The notes: a model not told the origin generated them from the sequence alone. A stretch of DNA of 42,874 nt from Novosphingobium sp. (GCA_017987575.1 JAGNTK010000001.1:110160-153033); one strand, 5' to 3'. Counted from the stretch's first letter, positions 1 to 8,412 are shown. A program made the numbers and translations.

Positions 1-687
1 CCCGGCAAGCTGCCGATCGGGATCAAACCTGAAGACGTGCCGAAGAGCGAACTGAGCGTCACCGAGACGATCCGCACAATCGGCCGGGCCGGATCATGGG
101 TCGCGCTCAAGCGGATCGAACAGATCCCGGCCTATAAGGAGCTGTTGCATAGCGTGCTGGACGAGCTGCGCCCGATCGTGGAGCCGCGGACCGGGGCGAT
201 GATGCAGCTGGAAGGTTTCGTCTTCATTTCTTCGCCCGGCGCGGTCACCCCGTTTCATTTCGACCCCGAACACAACATCCTGCTGCAGATGACCGGCTGC
301 AAAACCATGTCGCTGTTTCCGGTTGAGGACGAAGTGATCTTCAACGCCAAAGTCCACGAACAGTTCCACCTTGGCCAGCACCACCGCAACCTGCCGTGGG
401 AAGCCAGCCACGTGTACAAGGCTACCGCCGAGCTGATCGATCCGGGCGAAGCGGTCCACGTTCCGGTCAAGGCACCCCACTGGGTGCTGGTTGGCGGAAT
501 GCCATCAATCTCGCTGTCGATCACTTGGCGTTCGGAATGGTCCTACGCCGAAGCCGATGCCCGCGCCTTTAACCACGTTCTGCGCAAATTCGGCCTGCGC
601 CCGACCAGCCCCGGCGCCTTCCCGGCGCGCAATAGGGGCAAAGCACTGGCCTGGCGCGCAATCCGCAAGCTGCGCGGGGCGGCGTAG
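1..687 (+). CDS. JmjC/cupin_8-like domain protein, 5' end outside window
   Basis: The reading frame is open from the first base, so the gene begins upstream of the window; an internal GTG at 37 is a less likely start. The visible 228 residues contain HFDPEHN, which fits the HxD iron ligands of the JmjC/cupin_8 fold, and a downstream APHWV that supplies the distal histidine. Proteins of this family are Fe(II)/2-oxoglutarate-dependent oxygenases acting on proteins or small molecules, and in sphingomonads they are often annotated loosely as cupin-like or regulatory proteins. The C-terminus is basic (RNRGKALAWRAIRKLR), which could contact nucleic acid or membrane. The substrate cannot be told from sequence. 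It converges on the gene that ends at 703 with only 15 bases between them. Confidence 0.75.
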   Translation, partial: PGKLPIGIKPEDVPKSELSVTETIRTIGRAGSWVALKRIEQIPAYKELLHSVLDELRPIVEPRTGAMMQLEGFVFISSPGAVTPFHFDPEHNILLQMTGCKTMSLFPVEDEVIFNAKVHEQFHLGQHHRNLPWEASHVYKATAELIDPGEAVHVPVKAPHWVLVGGMPSISLSITWRSEWSYAEADARAFNHVLRKFGLRPTSPGAFPARNRGKALAWRAIRKLRGAA

Positions 688-702
688 TCAACGCAAGCCC
701 CC

Positions 703-2808
703 TTACTTCGCCACTTTCCCCTTGCCTTTCGCCTTGGCCGCTTCCGCTTCTGCCGCATCAGCCCGGCGGGTCTGCTCCTTCTCCTCCTCGGTCGGTTCAT
801 AGTCGGCAGGCGCACGGATGTAGACTGAGCCGTTGGACAGTTCGACCATTTCGGCGCGGGTGCGCTGCGCTCTGGCAGCGGGGAGTTCCGATGCGAGGGC
901 GCGGGTATCGGCCTCCATGGTCACCACCCCTTCCTTGAACGCCACCTTGCGGCGGAAGTGGAACAGATCGCCGACGGTCTTGTCGACCGGATCGCTGCCC
1001 TGCACCCGGAATCCCTTGCCGGCATGCGGCAAGGTGATCGTTACCCGGCTGGACCACCAATCGGGATAGTTGAAGGCATAGGGCGCGTCGGGGTTAATCT
1101 CCCCCTCGCGGGCAATGTCGATCCGCCAGCCGAGCCGCGATCGGTCAATCTCATACCAACGCGTGCCAAGATCGGCGGTCCAGTCCATCAGTGCGGTTCC
1201 GCTCATGGTCAGCACAAAGTCGCCGGTTTCAGGATCGCTGAGCGTGCCGACCTTGACCGGGGTGACCATGTCAAAGCTCTCGCGCCAGATCCGCCGCAGT
1301 TCGCGGTTGCGATCGGTCTGCGATAAGCCTGCAAACTTCTGCCGCACATCCGATGCATAGGCTCCGGAAAAGCGCATCTCCCCGCTGACCGGTGCCGGCA
1401 CGCTCAGCCCCTTGCTGGCATCAATCGTCAGCGCGATCGCGGTCGTCGGGCGGGCCAGCTCGGGCAGCACGATCGGTACCAGCGGGCTGCCCTGTGCGGT
1501 GACCGGCAGGCCAACCTTGAACGCCGGTGGTTGCAGCCGGTCAAGCTGATCATCGCCCAGCCGGGTGCCGTCGAGCCAATAGCTTTTGCCGCCAATCTTC
1601 GCTTCGACAATCACATGATCGAAAGCGCCCATCGCGGGCAAGCGGTTGGCCACCAGATCGCCATCTTCCGTGTGCACCAGCAGCGGGCGCGCCTCGATCC
1701 CCAGCTCGTTCAGCAGTGCGATCAGCAGCACGGTCTTGCCCTTGCAATCGCCAAACCGGCGCGCCCAGGTCAACTCAGCCGCCGCAGGAACATAGCCGCC
1801 CGCATCCATCCCCAAAAACAGATAGCGGACCTGATCCTGCACCAGCTTGAGCGCCAGTTCAGCGCGGCGCTTGGGATCGGGGCTGGCTGCGGCGATCTTG
1901 GCCGCCTCGGCCTTGATCTTGCTATCCGGCGCCAGCTGGGCGGCCTGGGCATAGATCGGCGCGAACAGCCGCGAAACGCCCTGCCAATCCTTGAATTCCG
2001 TCACTTCAACTGCGTTCACCAAGGCATAGCGCAGCGGCGCGCCTTCGGGTCCGCGCGGCGCAGTCATATCCGAAACTTCGGCTATCAATTCGGTGCCTTG
2101 CGGGGTCTTTTTCAGCTTGGGTTTCAATATACCCGGCAGCGCCCGCCACTGAACCTGTTTGTCCTTGCCCCACAGCATCCGAACCCGGAACCGGCCAAAG
2201 GTGGCCCCATCAGCAGGTCCCGAGATATATTCGGCCATCCCCTTGGTCGCGGGATCGCGGCGGACCGTGGAATAGGACAGTTCGACCACATCCCCGACCC
2301 GCAGGTCTTCAGGCTGAAGCGTTGCGGTCAGTCGCCCGTCAAGCATCGCGCTTTCCATCCGGGTTTCGCGCTGGATCACTTTCAGCTTGGAACCATCGCC
2401 CAGCAGATCAATCGGCTGGCCATCACGCAGGACCCGGTAGCGGTGGATCGTGACCACTTCCAGACTGGGGTCCCAATCGATTTTGAGCGAGCCTGAATCG
2501 AGCCCGTGTGCGGTACCGATAATCCATGCGACCGCGTAGTATGTGGTCTCCTCTTCCTTGCCGAACAGCACCTGGACATCGCCGAGCAGATCAATCGTCG
2601 CCGCGCCTTCGGCTCCGTTTGGTGCCTTGGGCAGCGGGGCCACATCAACCCAGCTGGGCGGCGGCGCGATCAGCGGGCGCGGCAAAGCGGGATTGCCGGG
2701 GCGTTCGGCAACCGGCTGGGCGATCTGCGGCACGACCCCGACCGGACTGCCCGCCAAGGCAAGCGCTGGCCAGGCTGCCAGAAGCAGGGCAAGTTTCCGC
2801 AGTTTCAT
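703..2808 (-). CDS. Exported DUF3857 / transglutaminase-like protein
   Basis: This 701-residue protein starts at the ATG at 2808, preceded by GGGGG at suitable spacing; a TTG one codon earlier is ignored. A signal peptide (KLRKLALLLAAWPALALAG) sends it to the periplasm. Residues of about 70-270 match the DUF3857 domain. The following transglutaminase-like core has GDCKGK with the likely catalytic Cys355, then His398 in FDHV and Asp413 in YWLDG, so the papain-type triad looks intact. The C-terminal third is beta-rich and unassigned, ending in a charged, lysine- and alanine-rich tail (AKAKGKGKVAK). Members are common in Bacteroidetes and sphingomonads and have no firmly established substrate; peptide or cell-envelope protein processing is the usual guess. 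It lies 77 bases behind an alpha/beta hydrolase on the same strand and may be co-transcribed. Confidence 0.85.
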   Translation of the reverse strand: MKLRKLALLLAAWPALALAGSPVGVVPQIAQPVAERPGNPALPRPLIAPPPSWVDVAPLPKAPNGAEGAATIDLLGDVQVLFGKEEETTYYAVAWIIGTAHGLDSGSLKIDWDPSLEVVTIHRYRVLRDGQPIDLLGDGSKLKVIQRETRMESAMLDGRLTATLQPEDLRVGDVVELSYSTVRRDPATKGMAEYISGPADGATFGRFRVRMLWGKDKQVQWRALPGILKPKLKKTPQGTELIAEVSDMTAPRGPEGAPLRYALVNAVEVTEFKDWQGVSRLFAPIYAQAAQLAPDSKIKAEAAKIAAASPDPKRRAELALKLVQDQVRYLFLGMDAGGYVPAAAELTWARRFGDCKGKTVLLIALLNELGIEARPLLVHTEDGDLVANRLPAMGAFDHVIVEAKIGGKSYWLDGTRLGDDQLDRLQPPAFKVGLPVTAQGSPLVPIVLPELARPTTAIALTIDASKGLSVPAPVSGEMRFSGAYASDVRQKFAGLSQTDRNRELRRIWRESFDMVTPVKVGTLSDPETGDFVLTMSGTALMDWTADLGTRWYEIDRSRLGWRIDIAREGEINPDAPYAFNYPDWWSSRVTITLPHAGKGFRVQGSDPVDKTVGDLFHFRRKVAFKEGVVTMEADTRALASELPAARAQRTRAEMVELSNGSVYIRAPADYEPTEEEKEQTRRADAAEAEAAKAKGKGKVAK

Positions 2809-2885
2809 CAAGTACCCCCGGCGTGCAGCTTTGGTCGATTTTGCACAGGCTTACGCAATTTCACCGCAGAGTCGAGAGCGGGCAA

Positions 2886-3734
2886 TCACCGATCAGGCGG
2901 CATTACCCGGGTCAGGAATTCGATCACCGCAGCGTTGAACTCGTCGTTCTTGTCGCCCGCCACCATATGCCCGGCGCCGCGGATATCGGCTATTTCCAGC
3001 GCGGGAATGCGGCGGCGCAGGTCGGCCACACCGTCATCATCAACGATGTCGCTTTTCATGCCGCGGACCAGCAAGGTCGGCACCCGGTCGGTCCAGTCGG
3101 CCTTGTCCATCAGTTCGAGCAGAAATCGCGGATCGCCGCGGTCTGATTGCATCCAGCGCGGATCCCAATGCCAGCGATAGCGGCCATCATCACCCTTGCG
3201 CAGGTTCTTGTTGAGGCCGGACAGATCCTTGGGCCGGGGCCGGTCTGGATAGTAGGCCGAGATCGCATCCGCCGCCTCTTCCAGACTCGCAAAGCCGTTG
3301 GGGCTCGCTTTCATGAAAGCTGTGATCTTGGCGACGCCCTTGGGGCTCATCTTGGGGACGATATCGACCAGCACCAGCGCTGCCGGATCGAGCCCGTGCG
3401 AGGCTGCAACCATAGCGGTAATTCCGCCAAGCGAGGCCCCGACCAGCGCGAACGGGCGCGAACCAACGGCTGCTATTTTTGCCAGATCATCGGCGCGGAC
3501 GTCCAGCCCGTAATCGCCATCGCTCGACCAATCGCTGTCACCGTGCCCGCGCAGGTCATAATTGATCGCGAAGTATCCGGCTTCGGCCAGCTGGTGTTCG
3601 GCCTTGTCCCATGAATGCCGCGTTTGCCCCCCGCCGTGGCCAAGGATCACCGTTGGCGCGCCGCGCCGCCCGGCGACATCGGCGGCGATTTCAACACCGG
3701 GGGCAACCGGAATGCGGATAGTTTCTGGGTTCAT
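2886..3734 (-). CDS. Alpha/beta hydrolase
   Basis: The 282-residue protein starts at the ATG at 3734 (MNPETIRIPVAPG); the open frame extends further upstream but that part overlaps the rubredoxin gene. The alpha/beta hydrolase fold is clear: the oxyanion-region motif GHGGG after strand 3, the DLRGHGDSDWS segment, the nucleophile elbow GASLGG, an acid-bearing segment ending the core (VRGMKSDIVDDDG) and the catalytic His in GAGHMV. It has no signal peptide, so it is cytoplasmic. It is the third gene of the leftward set P450, rubredoxin, hydrolase. Its place suggests hydrolysis of an ester or lactone formed after oxygenation, but the substrate is not visible. The 55-base gap to the rubredoxin gene contains two dyad symmetries, so it may also be regulated separately. 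Confidence 0.85.
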   Translation of the reverse strand: MNPETIRIPVAPGVEIAADVAGRRGAPTVILGHGGGQTRHSWDKAEHQLAEAGYFAINYDLRGHGDSDWSSDGDYGLDVRADDLAKIAAVGSRPFALVGASLGGITAMVAASHGLDPAALVLVDIVPKMSPKGVAKITAFMKASPNGFASLEEAADAISAYYPDRPRPKDLSGLNKNLRKGDDGRYRWHWDPRWMQSDRGDPRFLLELMDKADWTDRVPTLLVRGMKSDIVDDDGVADLRRRIPALEIADIRGAGHMVAGDKNDEFNAAVIEFLTRVMPPDR

Positions 3735-3741
3735 GGTTCGA

Positions 3742-3770
3742 CTTGACCCGCGCTGGCGGCGCAGGTCAAG
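3742..3770 (-). promoter_or_regulatory. Inverted repeat in leader of the alpha/beta hydrolase
   Basis: CTTGACC (3742-3748) and GGTCAAG (3764-3770) are perfect inverted arms. The stem continues inward for four more pairs (GCGC with GCGC) after one mismatch, leaving a five-base loop. It sits 7 bases before the hydrolase start codon, so in RNA it could limit ribosome access or mark a processing site, and in DNA it could be an operator. There is no run of T, so a classic terminator is unlikely. Confidence 0.4.
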
Positions 3771-3777
3771 CAGGAAT

Positions 3778-3793
3778 TTAATCGCGCGATTAA
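3778..3793. promoter_or_regulatory. Perfect 16-base palindrome over rubredoxin stop codon
   Basis: TTAATCGCGCGATTAA is a perfect palindrome that includes the rubredoxin stop codon. It sits between the rubredoxin and hydrolase genes. A dimeric regulator could bind such a site, but no regulator gene lies next to it, and chance formation cannot be excluded. Confidence 0.35.
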
Positions 3794-3954
3794 GATTCGA
3801 CCAGCTCGAAGTCCTGTTTCTCCGTCCCGCAATCGGGGCAGTACCAATCCTCGGGAATATCCTCAAACCGGGTGCCCGGCGCGATCCCGTCTTCGGGCAG
3901 TCCCAAAACCTCGTCATAGATCAGGCCGCAGTTGCGGCAACGCCACTTGCGCAT
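3790..3954 (-). CDS. Rubredoxin
   Basis: This 54-residue gene begins at the ATG at 3954. The protein has the two rubredoxin knuckles: CRNCG with Cys6 and Cys9, and CPDCG with Cys39 and Cys42, separated by the 29 residues normal for the family. LIYDE and [10 protein letters not shown] are typical surrounding sequence. It would bind one iron in a Cys4 site and act as a small cytoplasmic electron carrier. Its start lies one base after the stop of the P450 gene (TAGGATG), so the two must be co-translated. Rubredoxins usually serve alkane monooxygenases or stress enzymes, while CYP108-type P450s are known to use [2Fe-2S] ferredoxins, which makes this pairing unusual. The identification as rubredoxin is secure; the partner is inferred. 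Confidence 0.95.
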   Translation of the reverse strand: MRKWRCRNCGLIYDEVLGLPEDGIAPGTRFEDIPEDWYCPDCGTEKQDFELVES

Positions 3955-3955
3955 C

Positions 3956-5227
3956 CTAATTCACCATAAAGCGGATCGGCACGTGCTTGGGCCCGCAGAC
4001 GAAGTTGGAGATCGTCCGTTCGCACTTGCCATTGAGTTCGACCGATTTCAGCCGCTTGAACAGCTCTTCCCACAGAATTCGCATTTCCATGCGGGCAAGG
4101 TGCTGCCCCAGACAGACGTGGACGCCATATCCCAGCGCGATCTGTGGGTTCTGCCCACGATCGATCCGGAATTCGAACGGATCAGCCCAGACGCTCTCAT
4201 CACGGTTGGCAGAATGATATGCCAGCATCAGCCAATCGTCCTTCTTGATCTGCTGTCCACCGATCTCGCAATCGGCCACGGCGCTGCGCATGAAGTGCTT
4301 AACCGGCACTTCCCAGCGGATCGATTCTTCGACGAAAGCGTTGATCAGGTCGGGGCTGGCTTGCATCTGCTGCAAGAGCTGTGGCCGCTCGGCCAGTGCC
4401 CACATCGCGCCTGCGGTGGTGTTGCTGGTGGTATCGTGCCCGGCTGTAGCGGCGATGATGTAATAGCCCATCAGCTGCCGATGGTTCAGGTATTCACCGT
4501 CGATTTTGGCATTGGCGATCAGGCTGTTGATCTGCTCGGTCGGATTGGCGCGGAAACGCTCGGTGACGCCCTTGAAATAGCCTTCCAGTTCCATCGTGGT
4601 TTCCCATAGCGACTTGAGCATTTCCTCCGGGCTCAGTTCGGCCCGGGCGCGGTTGAGTTCGGGGTCGGCATTGTTGAACAGTTCCTGCGTCAGCTTGAGC
4701 ATGAACGGTTCATCCTCTTGCGGCACCCCCAGCACGGTCATGATCACCCGCAGCGGATAGAGGAAGGCAACGTCCTGTGCAAAATCGACCTCGCCATCAA
4801 AACTCAGCATATGATCGACGAATTCGCGGGCGATCCCGCGGACCGCGTCTTCAAGAGGGCGGATTGCGCGCGGGGTCAAATGCGGAAACACAACTCCGCG
4901 CAGGCTCTTGTGTTCCTGCCCGTCCAGCGAAACCAGGCTATGGATCAGATTGGGATCACCACCGGTCAACGCCTTGGTCCGCTCAGTCCCCTCGAGGTTG
5001 GTCAGGAAGGTCGATTTGTCGCCATTGTGGAAGAAGTCAGGCTGGCGCTCGATTTCCTTGATATCGGCGTGGCGACTGACCACCCAGAACGGCTCCATTT
5101 CGGGCAGCTCGGCCTTGTCGAGCGGGGTTTGGGCGCGGATCGTCTGAAACGCGGCATCGACAATCTCCCGCTGCGAATAGGCCTTGGGATCAATGATCGT
5201 GCGCGCCAGTTCTTCCGAAATCGTCAT
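3956..5227 (-). CDS. Cytochrome P450, CYP108-like
   Basis: The 423-residue protein starts at the ATG at 5227 ([11 protein letters not shown]), chosen for its GGAGAG ribosome site and alignment with P450terp N-termini; a second ATG at 5239 is possible. P450 hallmarks are present: AGHDTTSN in helix I with the acid-alcohol pair, ESIR in helix K, and the heme loop [10 protein letters not shown] with the axial cysteine. The usual first Phe of the heme loop is Leu here. From memory, SFMRTALAD-like and NFVGGPKNVPIRF-like stretches of CYP108A1 (P450terp) match [10 protein letters not shown] and [14 protein letters not shown] well, so CYP108 or a sister family is the best call. Known members hydroxylate terpenoids or aromatics. 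No ferredoxin or ferredoxin reductase gene is nearby; a rubredoxin follows immediately. Confidence 0.9.
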   Translation of the reverse strand: MTISEELARTIIDPKAYSQREIVDAAFQTIRAQTPLDKAELPEMEPFWVVSRHADIKEIERQPDFFHNGDKSTFLTNLEGTERTKALTGGDPNLIHSLVSLDGQEHKSLRGVVFPHLTPRAIRPLEDAVRGIAREFVDHMLSFDGEVDFAQDVAFLYPLRVIMTVLGVPQEDEPFMLKLTQELFNNADPELNRARAELSPEEMLKSLWETTMELEGYFKGVTERFRANPTEQINSLIANAKIDGEYLNHRQLMGYYIIAATAGHDTTSNTTAGAMWALAERPQLLQQMQASPDLINAFVEESIRWEVPVKHFMRSAVADCEIGGQQIKKDDWLMLAYHSANRDESVWADPFEFRIDRGQNPQIALGYGVHVCLGQHLARMEMRILWEELFKRLKSVELNGKCERTISNFVCGPKHVPIRFMVN

Positions 5228-5304
5228 CCTGCTCTCCATACTTCCCCGGTTTACCGGGCTTGCTGCCAGCCACCCAGGTCGGCGTCTTTGCGTTCGATCA
5301 ATTA

Positions 5305-5320
5305 TTGACATCAGTGTTAA
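5305..5320. promoter_or_regulatory. Candidate operator/promoter upstream of P450
   Basis: TTGACATCAGTGTTAA is an imperfect dyad (TTgACA against TTaACA read on the other strand), 77 bases before the P450 start. It lies in the most AT-rich part of the divergent region between the P450 and the S9 relic. On the minus strand, AATAAT just downstream could serve as a -10 element, but no good -35 is present. The form resembles sites of dimeric TetR-type regulators of catabolic genes. This is inference from shape only. Confidence 0.35.
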
Positions 5321-5414
5321 TAGAGCCAGGACAGGCGATATTGCGATGGCCTTTGCCCGCACTGGCCATAGGGTCCGGCCTTACACCTCCGTCTGGTGCA
5401 GGTGACCGTTGAAG

Positions 5415-6206
5415 ATGCGTCCCAGCTTTAGCCGTGCTGTGCTCACTGCCTTGCTGCTTGCCCCGCTGTCCGCATTGTCAGGTCAGCCCGCACCCTCCGC
5501 TGCACCGCAAGCCCGGTCTCCGCTGCTGCCAACCACAGCCTTCACCACCCGTCCCGGCAGCGACCTTGATGACATCTGGATCGATGAAAACAACCAGTTG
5601 GTCGCTGCCTATTGGACCGATGACCGCGGATCGGGTGGAAGCGGTGACGATTTCGTCAAGTTGGGCGAGGGACAAGTCGGCCGCAAGATGCAGGACGATC
5701 TGGATGACGGAATGGACTGGGCAGTAGCGCAGGGCTATGCCGATCCGAAGCGGGTCTGCCTGGTCGGCGCGTCCTATGGCGGATACGCCGCATTGTGGGG
5801 GGTGATCCGCAACCCCGAACGCTATCGCTGCGCCGCCAGCTTTGCCGGGGTGACCGATTGGACGGCCCAACTGCGCTATGACGCGAACTTTTTCAGCCGC
5901 GAGAGCAGGCGCACATGGAAGGCCAAGATTAGCGGGAATCAACCGGGATTCAGTCTGGACGATGTCAGCCCGGTCAAACAGATAGGCCGCCTGACCCGCT
6001 CGGTCCTGCTGGTCCATGGCGAACGCGATCCTCGGGTGCCGTTCAAGCAATATACCACGCTGAAGCTGGCCGCTGCCGCCGCTGGAAAACCGCTAGATCT
6101 GCTAGTCTTCCCCGATGAAGGCCACGGGGTCCACAAACCAGAAAGCGAAGCCAAATGGCTCGATAGGCTCGAAGCATTCTTGCGGCGGCATAATCCGGCG
6201 GATTAG
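5415..6206 (+). pseudogene. S9 prolyl-oligopeptidase family relic, propeller deleted in frame
   Basis: The 263-residue frame starts at the ATG at 5415 (a TTG at 5409 is also in frame) with a signal peptide. From about residue 71 onward it matches the catalytic end of S9 acylaminoacyl-peptidase-like proteins: Ser120 in GASYGGY, Asp205 in HGERDPRV and His237 in DEGHG. Full-length relatives have about 600-700 residues with a beta-propeller before the catalytic domain. Here a short propeller-like segment (DIWIDENNQLVAAYWTDD) runs straight into RGSGGSGDDF, so most of the propeller and the first strands of the hydrolase, including the HGGP oxyanion motif, are missing. The frame is kept. It could be a decaying gene or a shortened secreted protein; normal peptidase activity is doubtful. 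Confidence 0.7.
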
Positions 6207-6279
6207 TGCAAGCGGATATTTGCCCGAGCAGCTCTCCCCGGTTAGGCTGGCGCATGCCTGCCAATTGCGGAGTTCAAAC

Positions 6280-7596
6280 ATGAAGCCCAGCACCCTTGCC
6301 CTCGCCCTGCTTGCCTCCACCGCCGGAATAGCCGCCGCCGTCAGCGCACAGGCGCCGAGCGAGCTGACCAGCACCCAAACCTGGATCCACGCCGGGCGGG
6401 TCATCGCAGTACCGGGACAAGCACCGCGCGGGGCAACCACCATTGTGGTGCAGGATGGAACGATCGCGGCGCTGCACAATGGCTATCTGCCCGCACCGGC
6501 CGGGGCAAAAGTGATTGATCTGAAGGGCCGCACGGTCCTGCCGGGGCTGATTGACAGCCACACCCATCTGTCCAGCGACCGAGCTGGAAACGAAGGGCTC
6601 GCTGCGGCGATGACCGATTCTGTGCCGCTCAATTCTTACGAAACCCAATGGAACGGGATGAAGACCCTGCGCGCCGGGTTCACTACCGTCCGCAATCTGG
6701 GCGACGAAAAGGGCAAGGTGCTGGCCTACCGCGAAGCGATCAAGCGCGGCTGGGTGCAGGGTCCGCGCATTATCGATGCGGGCGAGTCAATCTCAACCAC
6801 CGGTGGACACATGGATGGCCGGGTCGGGAAGTCGGAAGACAGCTGGGCAGGGAACGGCCCGCAGAACCTGTGCGATGGGGTCGACGATTGCCGCCGCGCG
6901 GTGCGCCGTCAGGTTGGTCGGGGCGCCGATGTGATCAAGTTCGCCACCACCGGCGGGGTCAATTCGGGCACAGGCCTCGCCACCCGGATGTTCGAGGATG
7001 AGGCCAAGGCGCTGATCGACACTGCCCACGCCTATGGCCGCAAGGTCGCGGTCCATGCCCATGGGCTCGACGGGATCAAGCTCGCCGTCCGTCTCGGCGC
7101 GGATTCGATCGAGCATGGCACCACGATTGACGAGGAAACCGCCAAGCTGATGGCCAAGAACGGTACCTTCTATGTGCCGACGCTCAGCACCGTGAACGGC
7201 TATCTGGAGCGGCTCGCGGCCAATCCCAACGCCTATCCGCCCTTGATCAAGAAGCAGATCGACTGGCGGATCGGGATCACCGGAAAGTCACTGCAGATCG
7301 CCTATCCGCTCGGCGTCAAGATCGCCTATGGCACCGATGCCGGGGTATCGAAGCATGGCCGCAATGCCGATGAATTTGAATGGCTGGTCAAATTCGGGAT
7401 GTCACCGATGGAAGCGATCAAGGCCGCCACGGTAAACGCTGCTGCGCTGCTCGGGCTGGAAAAGGAAGTCGGGACACTGGAAGTGGGTAAAAGCGCCGAC
7501 ATCATCGCGGTCGATGGCGATCCCTTGGCCGATGTCCGGGTGCTGAAGCGGATGGCTTTCGTGATGGCGCGCGGCGAGGTGGTTGCGCTGAACTAA
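6280..7596 (+). CDS. Exported metal-dependent amidohydrolase
   Basis: The 438-residue protein starts at the ATG at 6280; upstream in-frame codons overlap the preceding gene. A signal peptide (MKPSTLALALLASTAGIAAAVSAQ) predicts periplasmic location. All metal ligands of the two-metal amidohydrolase fold are visible: His94 and His96 in DSHTHL, Lys220 in VIKF (carboxylated lysine), His259/His261 in VHAHG, His279 in IEHGT and Asp353 in YGTDAG. It belongs to the imidazolonepropionase-like/Xaa-Pro dipeptidase group (as in Sgx9260 and Cc-type enzymes), which cleave dipeptides ending in proline or basic residues. It follows the S9 relic by 73 bases on the same strand, so both may once have served peptide scavenging. 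Confidence 0.9.
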   Translation: MKPSTLALALLASTAGIAAAVSAQAPSELTSTQTWIHAGRVIAVPGQAPRGATTIVVQDGTIAALHNGYLPAPAGAKVIDLKGRTVLPGLIDSHTHLSSDRAGNEGLAAAMTDSVPLNSYETQWNGMKTLRAGFTTVRNLGDEKGKVLAYREAIKRGWVQGPRIIDAGESISTTGGHMDGRVGKSEDSWAGNGPQNLCDGVDDCRRAVRRQVGRGADVIKFATTGGVNSGTGLATRMFEDEAKALIDTAHAYGRKVAVHAHGLDGIKLAVRLGADSIEHGTTIDEETAKLMAKNGTFYVPTLSTVNGYLERLAANPNAYPPLIKKQIDWRIGITGKSLQIAYPLGVKIAYGTDAGVSKHGRNADEFEWLVKFGMSPMEAIKAATVNAAALLGLEKEVGTLEVGKSADIIAVDGDPLADVRVLKRMAFVMARGEVVALN

Positions 7597-7619
7597 TCCT
7601 CCCCCTTGGGGGAGGATTA
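7594..7619. terminator. Bidirectional terminator containing both stop codons
   Basis: Two perfect 12-base arms, TAATCCTCCCCC (7594-7605) and GGGGGAGGATTA (7608-7619), form a nearly loopless palindrome. The left end is the TAA of the amidohydrolase and the right end read backwards is the TAA of the LysR gene. The stem is flanked by A/T at its base rather than a long T run; in each direction the descending arm ends GGATTA(A). It is well placed to end transcription both ways. Confidence 0.7.
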
Positions 7620-8402
7620 AGCGGTTAAGAACGCCACCAGCGCCTTGACCTTTTTCTGCCGCCACTGCGGCGTCGGGGCGACCAGCCAGTAGCCGTGGCG
7701 GCAGGGGGCCAAGTCGCCCAGTGCGGCAATCCGGCCGTTGTCGAACCAGCTTTGCGCCAACAGAACTGGCACGCGGGCCTTGCCCATGCCCGCTGCGGCA
7801 GCGGCAATCGCCTGTCCGGCATCGCCGACGATCAGCGGCGGGCTATCGCAGCCATCGCCTTCGGGGCTGGCATCGCCCGGCCAGGCAATCCAGCAGCCCT
7901 CGCCAACTGTAACCCGGCCCGGCTCGCCCAGCGCGGTGCCTTCCAGTTCGCCCGGCCCTTCGGCCCAGCGCACCGCCAGATCGAGGTTGGCCTCGGTGAA
8001 ATCGGCGTCTTCATCGCTGACCAGCGAGAATTGCACTTCGGGGTTGGCCTTGCGGAACGCGGCCAATCGCGGTGCCAGCCAGGCCGAGAAAAACTCGCGC
8101 GGGGCTGCGATGGTATAGACATGGCTCGATTGCCCGGCCTGCATCGCCCGCACCGCATCTTCGAAATGCAGGAACCCGCTGCGCAGGGCCTCAAGCCCGG
8201 CGCTGGCCTCTTCGGTCAGTTCCAGCCCCTTGGGGGTGCGGCGGAACAGCACGACGCCAAGGACGTCTTCCAAGGCGCGGATTTGCTGGCCGACCGCCGC
8301 CGGGGTCACCGCCAGCTCATCCGCTGCGCGGGTAAACGACAGATGCCGGGCAGCAGCATCAAACACGCGCAGGGCGTTGAGCGGCAGGTGGGTGCGCTTC
8401 AT
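7617..8402 (-). CDS. LysR-family regulator, GcvA-like, short
   Basis: The 261-residue protein starts at the ATG at 8402. The N-terminal winged helix-turn-helix (NALRVFDAAARHLSFTRAADEL, then VTPAAVGQQIRALEDVLG and LFRR) is typical of the GcvA/AmpR subgroup, with FTRAA and AVGQQI in the recognition region. The effector-binding part is shorter than the usual 290-310 residue total: it has the first lobe (VRWAEG segment) but a compressed second half. It lies 10 bases after apaG on the same strand and is probably co-transcribed with it. Its target is unknown; the neighbouring amidohydrolase or the divergent antiporter are candidates by position only. Confidence 0.88.
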   Translation of the reverse strand: MKRTHLPLNALRVFDAAARHLSFTRAADELAVTPAAVGQQIRALEDVLGVVLFRRTPKGLELTEEASAGLEALRSGFLHFEDAVRAMQAGQSSHVYTIAAPREFFSAWLAPRLAAFRKANPEVQFSLVSDEDADFTEANLDLAVRWAEGPGELEGTALGEPGRVTVGEGCWIAWPGDASPEGDGCDSPPLIVGDAGQAIAAAAAGMGKARVPVLLAQSWFDNGRIAALGDLAPCRHGYWLVAPTPQWRQKKVKALVAFLTA

Positions 8403-8412
8403 GGCTGTGCGC

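Noticed and set aside
1531-2496. Long rightward open frame of 321 codons
   Set aside because: It is antisense to the DUF3857 gene, has no ribosome site and its product has no recognisable motif; high GC makes such shadows common.
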